DNA from: Tetrahymena elliotti 4EA
Taxonomy: Eukaryota; Ciliophora; Oligohymenophorea; Hymenostomatida; Tetrahymenidae
Assembly: GCA_000231825.2 (NCBI GenBank)
Contig: JH720311.1
Span: 62,001-126,000, forward strand
Length of the DNA stretch: 64,000 nt
Reading direction: 5' to 3'
Under the pieces are notes generated by a model. That model did not search any database and was not told the origin of the DNA. It saw only the letters and a list, made by a program, of their open reading frames with translations. The translations under genes and the position numbers were made by a program. Numbering within the stretch: the stretch's first letter is position 1; every line of letters begins with the position of its first letter. Below are positions 27,401 through 40,716 of this stretch, piece by piece.

Positions 27401-29118
27401 TACTTAATTAGAATTGAAAATTTAAAAACGATCAATATTCTAAGAGAAATTATTTTTAACCTAGCTTTAAGTATAGTTACTACTAATTTTATAAATATAA
27501 ATATCACCACTCTATTCAGTAATCAAAATATTTGACGGTAAATAATAATAAATAATTTTATTTGTTTTATCAGATTTAGCTATTTTTTACAACAAATTTA
27601 TTAAAAGAGAGTTAGATACAGAAATAATCTAGTAAATATCAAATCCATCTTTAGAATCGCAAATGAAAATATCTTAATCATTGTTTATTTGAGTAACAGA
27701 TTTACATATTAGGTTGGTATCTTTTAACTATTTTAATGAACTATCTTATTAATAAACCTAAAAAAATATAACCTATTTAATAAAAATAAAGTTTAGCTAC
27801 TTTTAAGAAAGCATTTATGCAGACAAAATTAAATTAAATAGGTAATTATCCAGAGAAATGTGGGAATCGCTATTTTTTAATTATCTCTGCCAATATTTTT
27901 CAAAATTTTATGCCCTATATATATTTGCGAAGTAGATAAATAGATCTATCTAATTGGAAATATTTTATAAAAAATTTTAATCAGGCTTAGTGTTCCAGTT
28001 CATTCTTTTTTATATTTAATTAGATAGGTCTCTTTATCTAATTCATAAATATATAATAAAATTTTGTAAAGTATTGGTAGATATAATTAAAAAATAGAGA
28101 TTCCCACATTTCTCTGGATAAATGCTCATATTTTAATTACCTCACTATAAACATATAATTATCGAAAGCAAATTAGTTACAAATTTTTGCTAATTTCATA
28201 AAACCTATGAAAATTGTATGACTTTAATGTAATTACTTGTTTAGTACCAGAATTAATAGAATATATAAGTATTTCTTCATTTTATTGTGAGCGAAATGTT
28301 AAAAGGTTAAAGGTTTTGATATGAGATAAAAAGACTATATTACTTCCAATTAAAGAGATAGGAATTTTAATCAACTATTCAGTTAAAATATAATAAAAAG
28401 CAATATTAATAGTACTCGAACAGTAGATATAATCTCCATCATTGCTTAAAAATTTTGTAGTAGTAAATTCAGAAGATGGAAGTAGCTGAAATTATTAGTA
28501 TATTTATAAGTTCATATCAGCAATACTTATCTAACAATAGTCTGAAGCTATAATTATATTACCATTAGAAGAAACAAATACATATTAAATGGCATTTTTT
28601 ATTTGGTTTTTAGAGTATTCGTTAATTATATTGCAATCAATAATATTTTCGCATACACTCTTTTAATTATTTTCAATATTATTATTTTAGCATTCATAGA
28701 CACATTTATTTTATCTCTAATCATAAAGCTATTTATCTAAACACACTCCTTATTTTAAGTAACAAAATCCATCATTTTTTAATTCCATATTGTCTTAGCA
28801 TTTTGTACAAACATTCTTTAAATCACATTAAGTACAACCTAATATTTGACATTTAATACATGTTTTTTAAATGTTGTCTATTAGCATATTATTCTCACAT
28901 TTTTTTGAACAGCTCGAACTTTAACTTGAAAAATAATGATCATTAACGCATTTAGTGCATTAATTATTTGATAGACCAAAGCAAGATTCGCAGGATTAAT
29001 CACACTTTAAGCATTCATTATTTATGCTATCATAGAAATTACCTTTGCTCTTACAATCTTTGCAAATAATAATCAAAATCTACATCCAAAAAATATGAAC
29101 AATTAGTAATTATTTCAT
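18431..29118 (-). CDS. Giant Cys-rich/beta-helix multi-pass membrane protein, paralogue B
   Basis: Predicted 3282-residue surface protein of the same family as A. Nine exons: 29118-28141, 27772-25532, 25477-25319, 25267-20906, 20758-20485, 20425-19722, 19661-19067, 19017-18622, 18570-18431; total 9849 bp with consistent phases. The start MKQLLIVHIFWMQILIIIC gives a signal peptide, followed by the CLKCD and CINDYYFSSEN Cys-rich segment. The beta-helix, Cys module, GCEIGHIGPLCETCD signature, membrane bundle and tail follow as in A; the C-terminus reads YEFPTFKDFVQNIKQNTFQTLG then KKRMNQ. Intron 1 is 368 bp because it holds a 270-bp inverted-repeat element; the same intron is 82 bp in A and absent in C. 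The intron-like segment of A at 6452-6513 is ordinary coding sequence here. I did not check every codon for TGA, but the long exons keep frame. Confidence 0.82.
27849..28118. mobile_element. MITE-like 270-bp inverted-repeat element in intron 1 of paralogue B
   Basis: The ends are perfect inverted repeats (TCCAGAGAAATGTGGGAATC at 27849, its reverse complement ending at 28118). Similarity continues inward over most of each ~125-bp half, so the whole unit is a near-complete hairpin. TA dinucleotides at 27847-27848 and 28119-28120 fit a TA target duplication as in Tc1/mariner-type elements. It has no coding capacity. The matching intron in A and D has no such insert. Transposon class is inference from ends and size. 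Confidence 0.75.
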
Positions 29119-30530
29119 TTTACTAATTTCTCCTTATTGCTTCTTTACTTTACTTTCAATTACTTACAATTTTTAATACAATTTTAATTTAAAGAAATTA
29201 GGTTAACAAATTGTTTGGAATATTAGTATATAAAAAATGTATTTAATTTTATAATAAACAAAAGGAGTACTGCAAATTAATCACTACCACTCAATTTTTA
29301 ATGCTAATAAATACTAATATTTAGTTTTAAATATAAAATGACGACATTCAGAATCTTGATTTGGAATGTCTAATTATCAAATAAATAAGAATTAAAGTAC
29401 ATTCTTTGAATTAAAATTAGGCTTTTTATGATGTAAAAATGAAAATCTGTTAATAACTATATTATTTGTTTTCAAAGAAATAAAATTAAAAATATCCTAT
29501 TTTTGATTTACACATTTTTCCGCACAATTAATATCCTTTTTAATTTTTTGTAAGCTTGCTTTCTTATTAATTTATATAATTAAGCACCTTCAAATTACTT
29601 TCTTTTAACAAAATATTCTTTTTACATTAAATTATCTTATTTAATAGAATTACTTTTATTCTTAGCTTCCAACTGTATTTTTCTCCCTATTTCTTTAATA
29701 AAATTCATAAGTAATAATCAGATAAATTAAATAAAGTCAAACATATTTTTTAGTTTTCTATCCATTCATTTAAAAAAATACAATATACTTATAAAACACT
29801 TAAATTAAATAAAATTTAAGGTTTTAAATCCATCCACTCATTGCATAAAATACAATATTCTCAATACATACATAAATTAAATAAAATCTAAGGTTTAACT
29901 TAGATTTCTATCCATTCATTTAACAAAATTTTAAATACAGAACATTTACATAAATTAAATAAAAATCAAAGCTATTTTTGTTTTCATTATATTTTTGTGA
30001 ACTCTTCTAATTATTTATTATTTTATCTTAATTGATGTTAGTATTATAAAACTGAGAGAAAATATTTTTTATTTTATGAATCTAAACAAATCCACATTTG
30101 ATTCTTATTATTTATTTTAATCAAGTAAAAATTTTTAGCAAATCAAAAGAAATCACTATTTTTTTTATTTTTTTCTTTTTAAGATTAATTTTTTGTTTTT
30201 AAAAAATAACATTTTATTCTTTTAGCTTGATAAATTTTAACCATAATCTTCTAAAAACAAAATTTAATAATTTGAAAACTTAGTCGAAAAAATAATTTTG
30301 AAAGAAAGAAAAGATAAATAAACAATTTAAAATTTAAGAAAATATTTAGACTCACTAAAAAGTTCCAAAAAAATAAGAAAATATTTTGTTTTTTCTGAAT
30401 ATTTGTGAATAATAATTTTGAAGAATTTTAATGTATATCTTAGTTTTACTAAAATTAATTTAAATAATATTAAAATATAGATACAGTAATTTAAAAAAGA
30501 TAAAATGTGAATATGGGTTAAATGACAAAT
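29119..30530. other. Spacer between giant genes B and C
   Basis: About 1.4 kb of AT-rich DNA with the 5' flank of B and the 3' flank of C. It holds the degenerate tandem repeat at 29697-29971. No open frame or RNA gene was seen. Confidence 0.6.
29697..29971. repeat. Degenerate 72-78-bp tandem repeat, about three and a half copies
   Basis: Each unit has TCCATTCATTTAA or TCCACTCATTGCATAA, then an AATACAATAT-like block, then ATAAATTAAATAAAATCTAAGG. The same units recur upstream of D at 55355-55590 and in part near 41195 and 18190. It sits roughly 580-850 bp upstream of the start of B. Confidence 0.65.
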
Positions 30531-33500
30531 TCATTTTTTTCTTTTCAAAAAATTATTTCCTAAAGTTTAGAAAGTATTTTATTTTATGTTTTAAACAAAC
30601 TCTTGAAAAGTTGGGAACTCATAAACACTTATTTGTGCTTCGTTTTCTTTCTACTCTATATCTTTTAAATAAATTAAAAAATTAAAAAGTATTTTTAAGA
30701 GATTTTTTTTTACTATTGGCTGTTTAAGAATCTAAAAGAATGTTATTGCTTAATATATCATTACTTTACAAATTATTTCTAGGATTTATTATTTTATCAG
30801 TTTCTTTTAGATGTATTTATAATGATTTAGTTGAAGTAGTTAATTTTAATTATTAATTAATTAGAATAAATTATTCATTCGAACTATTCATTTATAAGTT
30901 TGATGGCTCAGTTGGATCTTTTAATGTAAAATTTTCATTTGGTAAACAAAACTTTATTCTTTTATTAGAAATATTATCTTTTAAGTTCCTATTTTTTTAT
31001 TCCGCTTAAACTGTCTCTCTTTTACATACTTAAAAATTTTCTATTCAATAAAAAAAAAATTTTAAACATTTTTATGATGATTATAAATTACATTTATTTG
31101 ACTTGGATGAGCTGTCATTATAAATATTTGTTACCTTAACTAAATTTCTCAATATGTTTTATTATATTGATGCAAAATTAATTTTTTTATAACTTGATGG
31201 TGTCTTCGTATTTTATAATTCTTTTTAAATGATTGTTTCTATTAAAACTAAAGATCTAGTTCTAAATAATGAAAGATATTATAAAGATTTCTTTATTTTA
31301 TTAAATTTTCTTACAGACCCAAAAGATTTACTTTTAACAACTTTAATAAATCTAAAAATCCTCGGAAATTATAACTTTAAATAGTAGAGTATGCTTTGAA
31401 AACAATTCTGTTTAGATTTATCAGATGGTACAGTCTCAACATAAGCAAGAAGTAATAGTTTTAAAATAAACATACCATTCATAGTGTAAATTAAAACTGT
31501 TACATAGTAACTAAGACTTGAATTAAACTCATTAATTCCTTGATAGAGAAATGTAAGATTGATTGTTAATATTGATATAAATATTGACTCCTATTCCAAT
31601 TAATTTCTTTGGTTAGAAATATATGGACTTTTCTTAGTAGTCATCAAACTATAAGTAATCAAAACTGTGTTAACAACAAAAGCCTAAAGCAAAAAAAGAT
31701 AAAGTTTGAATATTTCTTTGGTGTAAAAATAAATTACTCTTATGTTAGTGTGTTCAATAAGTAATATAGAGGCTGTCATAATTGCTGATTTAAAAAATAG
31801 CTTTATTTTATACCAATAATAGTATATTGGCTTGTAGTCTTCATAAAGAAACTGGTATTTACTAAGCTAGAATCTCTGAAATTAAGACTTTCTTAGATTT
31901 TAAATTCTTTTTAAAATCCAAAAAGGGATTAAAATCACAAATAAAAGAATTAAAGGCAAAACAACAGCTAAGATATATTTAGTATGCCTATCAAAATTGT
32001 AACATTCAATATTTAAATCAATAGATGCAAGATTTTAAGATCCAATTTTTCTGCAACTTAAAGACTGAGATAAAGAAGCGACTAAAGAAGGAAAATAAAA
32101 TATATATGTATATATAAAGCTTGATTGTTTAAATTTCATGTACGGCTTGTAAAAATCTTTTTTATCTTTTAAGCTATTTATAAAATAAAGAAGTATCATG
32201 ATTATTAAAGAACTAGCAAGTGATGCTACTAACCTAATTACCCAATATTCAACACCATCAAAGTATTTGAAAGGAAAAATACAATCTAGAGAGCCATTAG
32301 ATATTTAGAGGGGATTACCTACAGAAGTAGTAGTAAAGCTAAAAATTTGAGGTAGATCAATATTATATTTATCTAGGATAGATATTACTTAAATATGATC
32401 TACTAAAGTTTGAGAGAATATCAGCGATTAGAAATCATAAACTATTTATTAAATATAAATTAAATATTAATTTTCTTCATTTTTCATTGAAAAATCTTTA
32501 CTTGTATTACTAAGATGTACAAATCCCACAAATTTTAGATAGTAACCTATTAAAACTCTTTCTGATTATTATATAATTTTTTTCACACTAAAGTTCAGGT
32601 ATAGAAATTGTAACATAAAAAATATTAAGAAGTTAAACAAAATAATAACTAGAGAACCTGAGCATTATATGCAATTAGAAGATTAAAACGTTTTAGAATA
32701 CCTCTTTTCCCAAATTTAACCTTTGAAATCGCAGGTCTCACAAAGAGGCCCTATATGACCTATCTCACATCCAAACTTTAATTTGAAAAAATATTATATG
32801 TATAGTTAAAATCAAAGTAATTTCTTTTATTTAATATTAAGAAATGTTGATAAAAGATTATTTTGTAATGAAAAAAAATAAATACTTTTGATGTTTATTT
32901 TTGTGGTTAGCAACTAAGTTAATTTTTTGAACAATATATTATTTCATCTGTCATATTATTAGCTCTCCAATAGCCAGAAAGTAATTCTATACTTGCACCA
33001 CTACACCTATCTGCACCTTTAGGACACATTCTACAACTTTAATCTGCAGTACTAAGAGAATATTTACCATCAGGACATTCATCACACATAATTTTATCTG
33101 TGAAAGAAACTTCAATTTCTCCTACCAGACATTCTCTAAAACCCACTATAAATTTAAAAGAAATATATTCTTAATTTACACTTTCTTAAGTAGATTAAAG
33201 ATCAAGCTTTATGCTAGATTATAACAAAAATTAAATAACCTATAGAGGCTTAGAAGTAATAGTAAAATCAAGATTAAAACCTTTTTCTGAATAAGTTGTA
33301 ATTGAGCTTCCTTAAACTAAAATTTTATTACCTGCTATCACTTATAAATTCAAATTTTCAATTTCTTATTGAAAATTTTTATTAAAATCTAAATTATCCA
33401 TTTTTAAAAATGAAAAAGAGTAACCTTCTTCATCTTTTAATTTGATAGTATTTAATTTAATACTATCTCCACTTTTAAAGTCATCAATATTTAATACATT

Positions 33501-36500
33501 CTCTTAATTTAAATTGAATTAATATCCTTACATTTGTGTTAAATCAATTACAATCTTTAGGAGTTAAGATCCAATATTATTTCCATAAAATAAAGCCTTA
33601 TTTTCCTTTATAAATTAAGGAAGGGAGTAATTATAATTTTATAAAAAATCAGGAGTGTAAGAATCATAATAAATTCCACCTCCAGCAGCAGACTCATTTT
33701 AAATAATTTAGCTATCGTATAGTTTCAATTCTACTTTACTTAAGTAGATTGCTCCACCTTTTCCTTTTAAAGCACTATTTTACTGAAAAACACTTTTATC
33801 TATTAATGATAAGATAGATAATTGATCTGAATTCCCTAAATAGTATAAAGCACCTCCATAATCTCTTAAACTTTAATTTTTAACAAATTAAGAGTTTATA
33901 ATTGTTGTATTTGCTACGCTTAGTAAATAAATAGATCCTCCTTTTCCTTATTTTGAAATATTATTAGTGAATTTAGAGTCTTAGATAATTAAAGTATCAA
34001 CACTTTTGAGCAAAAAAGCACATCCATCTGAATTGCATTCTATTAGCTGAAATCGAGAAGAATTTATAGATAAATATTTTGATTTCTCTATAATTATAAG
34101 AGATGTTTAAGAATTACAATCATTTATTTTAATATCATCCATCTTAACAATATTTGAGGATTAACTTAAAGAAGATATTAATGAAATACTACTCTTTTCT
34201 AAATAAACTGAGTTCAAGCTTATTATTTATTAACTATTAAGATTAATTAAGAAATATATTTCTGTTGCAGTGCAAAAATTACAATTAAAATGAGTAATAG
34301 TTATATTTTAGCAATTGACATCCATAAAGTTTTAATTAAGTTAATTTAAATTGTTTATCTTAATATCTTACAAAAATATTTGAGACGAGTCAATTATTAA
34401 TTGTATGTTATTGCTATCTGAAATTTTTAAATTTGAGATAGAAGTAATAAGATTTTTATAGAATAAGATATCTTAATATTCTGCTGTTTTTAACAAATTT
34501 AATTCTATTTATTTAGTATCAGAAATATTAACATCTTTCAAAGTTAAGTATTAGCAACCAACTTAATTTAAAAACGTATTTCCATTCAATTATTTTGTAG
34601 TTATATTTTATAATGTTGTGTTTATATTCTAGAATTATTAAATGAAATAAGTCTAAAAATTAGTCTAAATGATTTCTATATCTTTAATTAAAACTTATTT
34701 AATTTAATTCATTTTTATGAAATTGGCGAAGTTAGATTGAGAAATAAATATTCCTGAAATCTAAATTGATGCTGAATTGGTTATGGTGAAAATAAATCCT
34801 TAATTGAAATGACTATTTATAAATTATAAATCTTCAATAATCACAATCTCACAATTATTAATTGTTATAATATTATTATTTTGCGTTTGAATAAAATTTT
34901 TAAAAGCTAAAGTTTTGATATGTAGAATTTCTAAATTTTAAATAAACAATCCAGTTTTAATTTCTAAAATATTTAATTCATTTAAAAATAATTTTTTTAA
35001 ATTATTTTTTGAATTAAGAATAAACTCTTTTTCTTTGAGAATTTTTAAATTTAATGAGCTTATTTCTACTTTCTAAATTACAGCTTTATCAAAAATAGTA
35101 TTGTCTGACCACATTACAGTAGATTTTTATGGTAGTTGATTTTGGTTATCAAGTAAAGAAGAATAGATAATTTTTAATCCTTGAGGACTCAAGTTATAAA
35201 GAAGGGGAGGAGGTTGAATTTCTTGGTTATTGTTTAGTAAAATTTTTTGTAAATATAATTGTTGGTTGGTGTATTCAAGATTCTACTAAATATATTTTTA
35301 AGTATATAAATTATACTATTTTGAGTCTGATTAAACCAATTAATATGAGCATTAAGTTGAAATGCTGTCTAACGATATATAATATTACACTATATCTATT
35401 ACATTTTGACCTATTATTTCTAAATATCTGTTATTATTTTGATCTAAATGAATTGAAAAGTTTAATACTTGAAGAAGTTTTATATTTTTCTAAAATAGAA
35501 TTAATGGTTATTAGCTATTCAATTCAATTCTAACAACTTAAAGCATATGGTTTTAAATAACTATAAATACATTTTAATAGTTAATGTAATAAATTCTATT
35601 TAAGTCAGAAAACGCATGGATAGTTGGGAAAGATTTTTCTACTGATAATTTATTATAAATTTCAAGCTAAGACTCACAATAAACATATAGATATGCCTCA
35701 TCTGTTAAAATTTTAGTTTAAAGCAAACAAGGATTAGTGATTTAAGCATTTTTTTAAAGAGATTAAGAATAAACATAAGTATAACCTTAATCGCCTATTA
35801 CATAAATAAGATTTCTTTCTTATTCTAAGTAGATATTCAGTATATTGTATTGAACAGTAAGTGAAAAAATTTCAGTTAAATTCAAGCCATTTATAATTTT
35901 CATAATAGACTCAGATTGAATAACAACTAACAATAGATTATTCTTTAAGTCATCATCCATATTTGAGTAAATGTTATGATTTTAAAAACTGTAGTTATTT
36001 ATATTGTCAGTTTTTACAAATGATAATTTTAATACTAAATCTATTTCTTTCATCAAACTTAATTATCTAGAATTTAAAATAGCTTATTATTAGTCAAAAG
36101 AATATAAAGTGCCTTATGAGTGATAGATCAAAAAACTACCTTAAATAATACCTCTATAATAAGTATTTTTTCCTTAATTTTAATAGATCATGACTAAATT
36201 TAATTATTTGCTAGTTAGTGTTTCATTTAGGCCTATTTTATAAATATCGTTTGTAAAATATTCTATTAAATAAACTTGGTTGAATTGAAAATCATAAAAT
36301 ATATCTCTTATTGATTATTACAACATTACTTCTGATACTTTAGATATAGAAATATCTATCATTTCTACTTTTCCATAAAGAAGATAGTCTAGATTTAGGT
36401 AAATAAAGGAATTATTTTTTGTCTAAATAAGTTAACCGTAAGACAAGCTTTTAATGCTCTAATATTTATTAGGTATAAAATATGAATTTTTAAAAGTACT

Positions 36501-39500
36501 TTTTTAGAAAAGTGAGAGTTATCTACTGACTAAATTATAAACTAAGAAAATGTTATTATCAAATTTCAAGTTTACTAGTTCTTTCGATGAATAAAATTCT
36601 TAAGTTTATGTATATATTATCTAATTCAAATCATAAAGATTAATAGCAGCTTAATTTTAAACTATAAGCAAATTCCTAGAAATATCTAGATGCACATAAA
36701 CTATTTATTGTTTTAGGTTTGAATAGTCTAAAATAGTTTCTAAAAAAGCTAATTCAGGAAATTTATGAACATAAACATAGAAATTGTCATAAAAAAAGAT
36801 GTAGTTTTTTTGTAAGTCAACCCTAAAGCCATTCAATTAATTATATTAAAGCTTCTTCTAAACTAAACTATTAGTTACATAGTTATATATGAATAGCTAT
36901 TAACTATTATCAAGCAAAATTATCTAATATGATTTAGAGTCAAAGAGTATGTTTTATGGGATAAATTTATTGTTTAATGAGATAGTTTATAATGGATTTA
37001 AAGAAAGAACATCTATTACTTTTAGTTCTTTAGCTATTTCATCTGCACTAATCAATAAATTTTTATCTGAATCTAAGTATAAAGTGGTTTAGTCATAAAA
37101 GTAAATTTTTTGAGAAATAGAGAAATGACCTTAAAAGAGTGAAATCAAACCTATTATCTTTGAAAAGATAATTAATGTTTTTTAGTTATAATCTAAAATT
37201 GGTTTAATTGCTGTATATTCTATTGTTCTCAAAATTTATTGACCCTATATTTTAAAATAAAGATTATTTAAAAATAAATCATTTTTTTAATCATTACAAA
37301 ATATTGAGTAGGATTTTTCAAAGCATTGTCAATAAAAAATTCTACTTACTAAGGAGTGTATTAAATAATTAAGTTATCTTCACAACTAATTAAGTATTAA
37401 ACAGATATATCAAATTATCTTAAGTCAAATTCTATTTGCTTCTGATCATTATTTATGTACTATTTAAAAAAAATAAAAAAGTTAAATATTAAAATTGAGC
37501 TAAAAAATTTGCTACATCTACTATCCAGACTCCATGATAATCAGTTTATATTATAACTTTCTAATAGTTTTGGCAAATTTAGAAATTTAAAATAGTTTGG
37601 TAAGAGAATAATTTTTGAGGATTACTACTTTCAATAAAATGGCAAATATTTAAATCAAAAACCTAATTTGCTTGAGTAGTAAAAATAACTGCTTCTAATT
37701 AAGTATCTATGAATATCTGATCAATAGAAGAATTTATTTAATATTCTTTTCTTTCTTAGGTTATTATATTCAGTTTTAAAATTTTAGATGCTATTTTATC
37801 AACAAAGAAGGAATCATAATTTGTAGAGTTAAAATTTAAGAGACTATAAGAAGAAGCAATAGGTTGACTGATGTAAGGTTTATTTTCTATGTTAGAGTTT
37901 TATATTACTTACTAATTAACTGCATCAATTATGACATTTATTGAGGCATATTTTTTTGGATAAAAAAATAGAGTGAAAACATTATATTAATAACCAAATA
38001 TTTTTATAATCTTCATAGATAGATAATGGACAATATATTTACTCTTCATGACTAATGCTGTGTTATATCCAAAAAAGACTAGTTTCTTTTCATAATAATT
38101 TTAATCCAAAAGCTCAATACTTTGACTAGTTTATGTTGATAAGTTATATTAAACAAATTCTTAATTATTAGAATACAAAACAGAATTGCTCATTGTAGAT
38201 TTGTAAAACACAATATCTAAAGATTACAAATTATTAACAGGAGTTATTGAAATTATTTCTAAATTTGATGCAAAAATTATGATGCTTACTTGGAAAAATA
38301 AAATTAATTTGTCTGACGATAATTAAAATAATCTTTATGCTTTTTAAAAATATTGTTATTATGTTATTTCAAAGCTAGAGAAAGAAGATTAAGATAATGA
38401 AAAAGCTCTAATATTATCTTGGTAAATAAAATATAAATACTGATCAACAAAGAGAACAGAATAAGAGTTTTCCACTTACTCTGTGACTAAAAAAATAGTA
38501 TCATCTTGGTAAAATAGGTCTTAATATGTATGAGTTTTCAAATTATAGAGCTGTGTTTTCTTTGCATCATTATCAATGACTACAATTTAATCTTTAAGAA
38601 TCCATAATTAATTAAAATAAAGAGCTTATGGCTCACTAGAGAAACTTTAGATGATCTGATTATTATTTAAATCATATAGTATTTTATAGCAAAACACTAA
38701 AATGTAATTGAATTCTTCAATTAATTCAGCAAAACCAAATGTAATATCTACATATTCAAGCTATAAAGATGGTACAACCTAAGAAAAAATGGTCTTTTGT
38801 ATGCATATATCAAGAATTTAGAGTACTTACGCCCAAAATTAAGTTGTGTAAATTACTACAAACAAACAGTCGTTATTGCTTACTCTCTTTATTAGGTTTA
38901 CTTCATTTAATTATGGATCTTAAAGAATTTGATGATTAATAATTATAGACTTTTGATAACTTTAGTTTTAGTGGAAAGGCAAAGGAATGTCTTATTCCTA
39001 TATAAATCCTATCTATTATCTTACAATATTGCTTGAGTAATATCTATTTTCATGCCCTAAAAATGAAGAAACAGCATTTAATTAGTAATATTTTTAATTG
39101 ACCTTTAAAGTATATCCTTCTGAAGAAATTTATTTTCTTGGCTCACCTTTATCTAGCAAATTATAAATAAAAATGCTTACTGAAGACTTTTCCTGTATTT
39201 TTTAAAAATAGATATGCTAATAAAAAATAAAAATATCAAAATCATAAATTTAGTCATAGGTATATTTAAATTCATCAAGAGAAGTAATTTTTTCTAGATT
39301 TTCATTAATGGGAATAAAGTAATATGAATATCTATCTTCATTTAAAACATAATAGTCAGGTATACCTATTTAATTAGAATTAATAACACTCGAAGTAAAA
39401 TATTGTAACTTGAAAGTCTATTTAACATAGTTTGAAGTAAAGTTATCTGTTAATTTCCAAATTTTTATAAGTTTTGTTGAATATTATGATATTTCACTGA

Positions 39501-40716
39501 TGAAAATGTTTGATGGTTAATAATAAAATCTCCAATCTTCCATATAAATTTATTTATCTATTTTTTAGACTAAATTAATTTAAAGAGAGCTAGATATTTA
39601 AATAATCTAGTAAATTTCATATTTATCTTGTGAATCACAAATAAACATGTCTAAGTCATCACTAATTATAGTAACAGATTAACATATTAGGTTGATATTT
39701 TATAACTACACAAATGAACCATCTTGTTAAACTTAAAATAATATAGTCTATTTCGTTTGAAGTGATTGTATGCAAATAATTGATAAATTTTTGCTCACTT
39801 CATAAATCTTGCTATCTTCATTGAAAAAAATTGCTTGTTTAGTATGAGAATTAATAGAATAAAAATAAATTTATTTATTTTTTGATGAGTAAAAAGTCAA
39901 AAGGTTATAGCTTTTGATGTAAGATAAAAAGGCTATATTACTTCCAATTTAAGAAATAGGAATTTTAACCAGCTATTCAGTTACAACATTGTAAAAAGCA
40001 ATATTAATATTACTCTAACAGATCACATAGTCTCCTTAATTGTGTGAAAATTCTTCACTAGAAAATTCAGAAGAAGCAAGTAAATCAAATTATTAATTTA
40101 TTTATAAGCTCAAATCAGCAATACTTATCTAACAAAAGTCTGAAACTATAATTATATTACCATTAGAAGAAACAAAAACTGTTTAAACAGGATTTTTTAT
40201 TTATTTTTAAGAGTATTCATTAATGATATTACAATCAATAATATCTTCGCATACATTATTTGAATAGTTTTCAAAAGTATTATGTTAACATTCATAGACA
40301 CATTTATTTTCTCTCTAATCATAAAGCTATTTATCTAAACATGCCTCTTATTTTAAATAGCGAAATTTATTGTTTTTTAATTCCATATTGTCTTGGCACT
40401 GCCTATAAATATGCTTTAAATCACATTTAGTACAACCTAATATTTGACTTTTTACACATGCTTTTTGAATATTGTCTATTGGCATGCTAGTCTCGCATTT
40501 TTTTAAACAACTTGAATTTTCACTTGAAAAGTAATAATCGTTGATGTATTTAGTATATTGGTTATTTAACAGACCTATGCAAGTCTCACATGATTATTTG
40601 CTCTTTAAGCATTCATTATTTATTCCATCATAGAAATTACCTTTACTCTTACAATCATCACAATTTATATTAAAAAGTTAAATTGAATAAATGAAAAAAA
40701 TTAGTAATTATCTCAT
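30531..40716 (-). CDS. Giant Cys-rich/beta-helix multi-pass membrane protein, paralogue C
   Basis: Predicted 3249-residue member of the same family. Eight exons: 40716-37516, 37459-37298, 37244-32886, 32775-32502, 32441-31738, 31683-31092, 31040-30714, 30661-30531; total 9750 bp with matching phases. The first exon is a fusion of exons 1 and 2 of the other copies: intron 1 is absent, and the frame runs through FYEVSKNLSIICIQSLQTKQ. The start MRQLLIFFIYSIQLFNINC is a weaker signal peptide. The Cys-rich head has lost several cysteines kept in A, B and D (for example KCDQSC to KSKQSC, CTKCIND to YTKYIND, GFCYLK to KFRYLK). The C-terminus reads YEFPTFQEFVQNIKQNTFQ then LKRKK. Part of exon 3 of this gene is perfectly identical to D over 1,100 bp. 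The gene is open in length, but its head may be under relaxed constraint. Confidence 0.8.
32882..33981. repeat. 1,100-bp tract perfectly identical to 47217-48316 (in paralogue C)
   Basis: Line-by-line comparison at a fixed offset of 14335 finds no mismatch from 32882 to 33981; the first difference is T at 33982 against G at 48317. The tract covers the end of the large exon (part of the beta-helix region and the ephrin-receptor-like Cys module) and stops four bases into the following intron, where C and D are unrelated. Confidence 0.95.

Noticed and set aside
31262..31314. Intron-like GTAAGAAAA..TTATTTAG segment in the penultimate membrane exon of paralogue C
   Set aside because: It is 53 bp, so splicing it would break the frame; all paralogues translate through it (GSVRKFNKIKKSL), and A has ATAAG in place of the donor.
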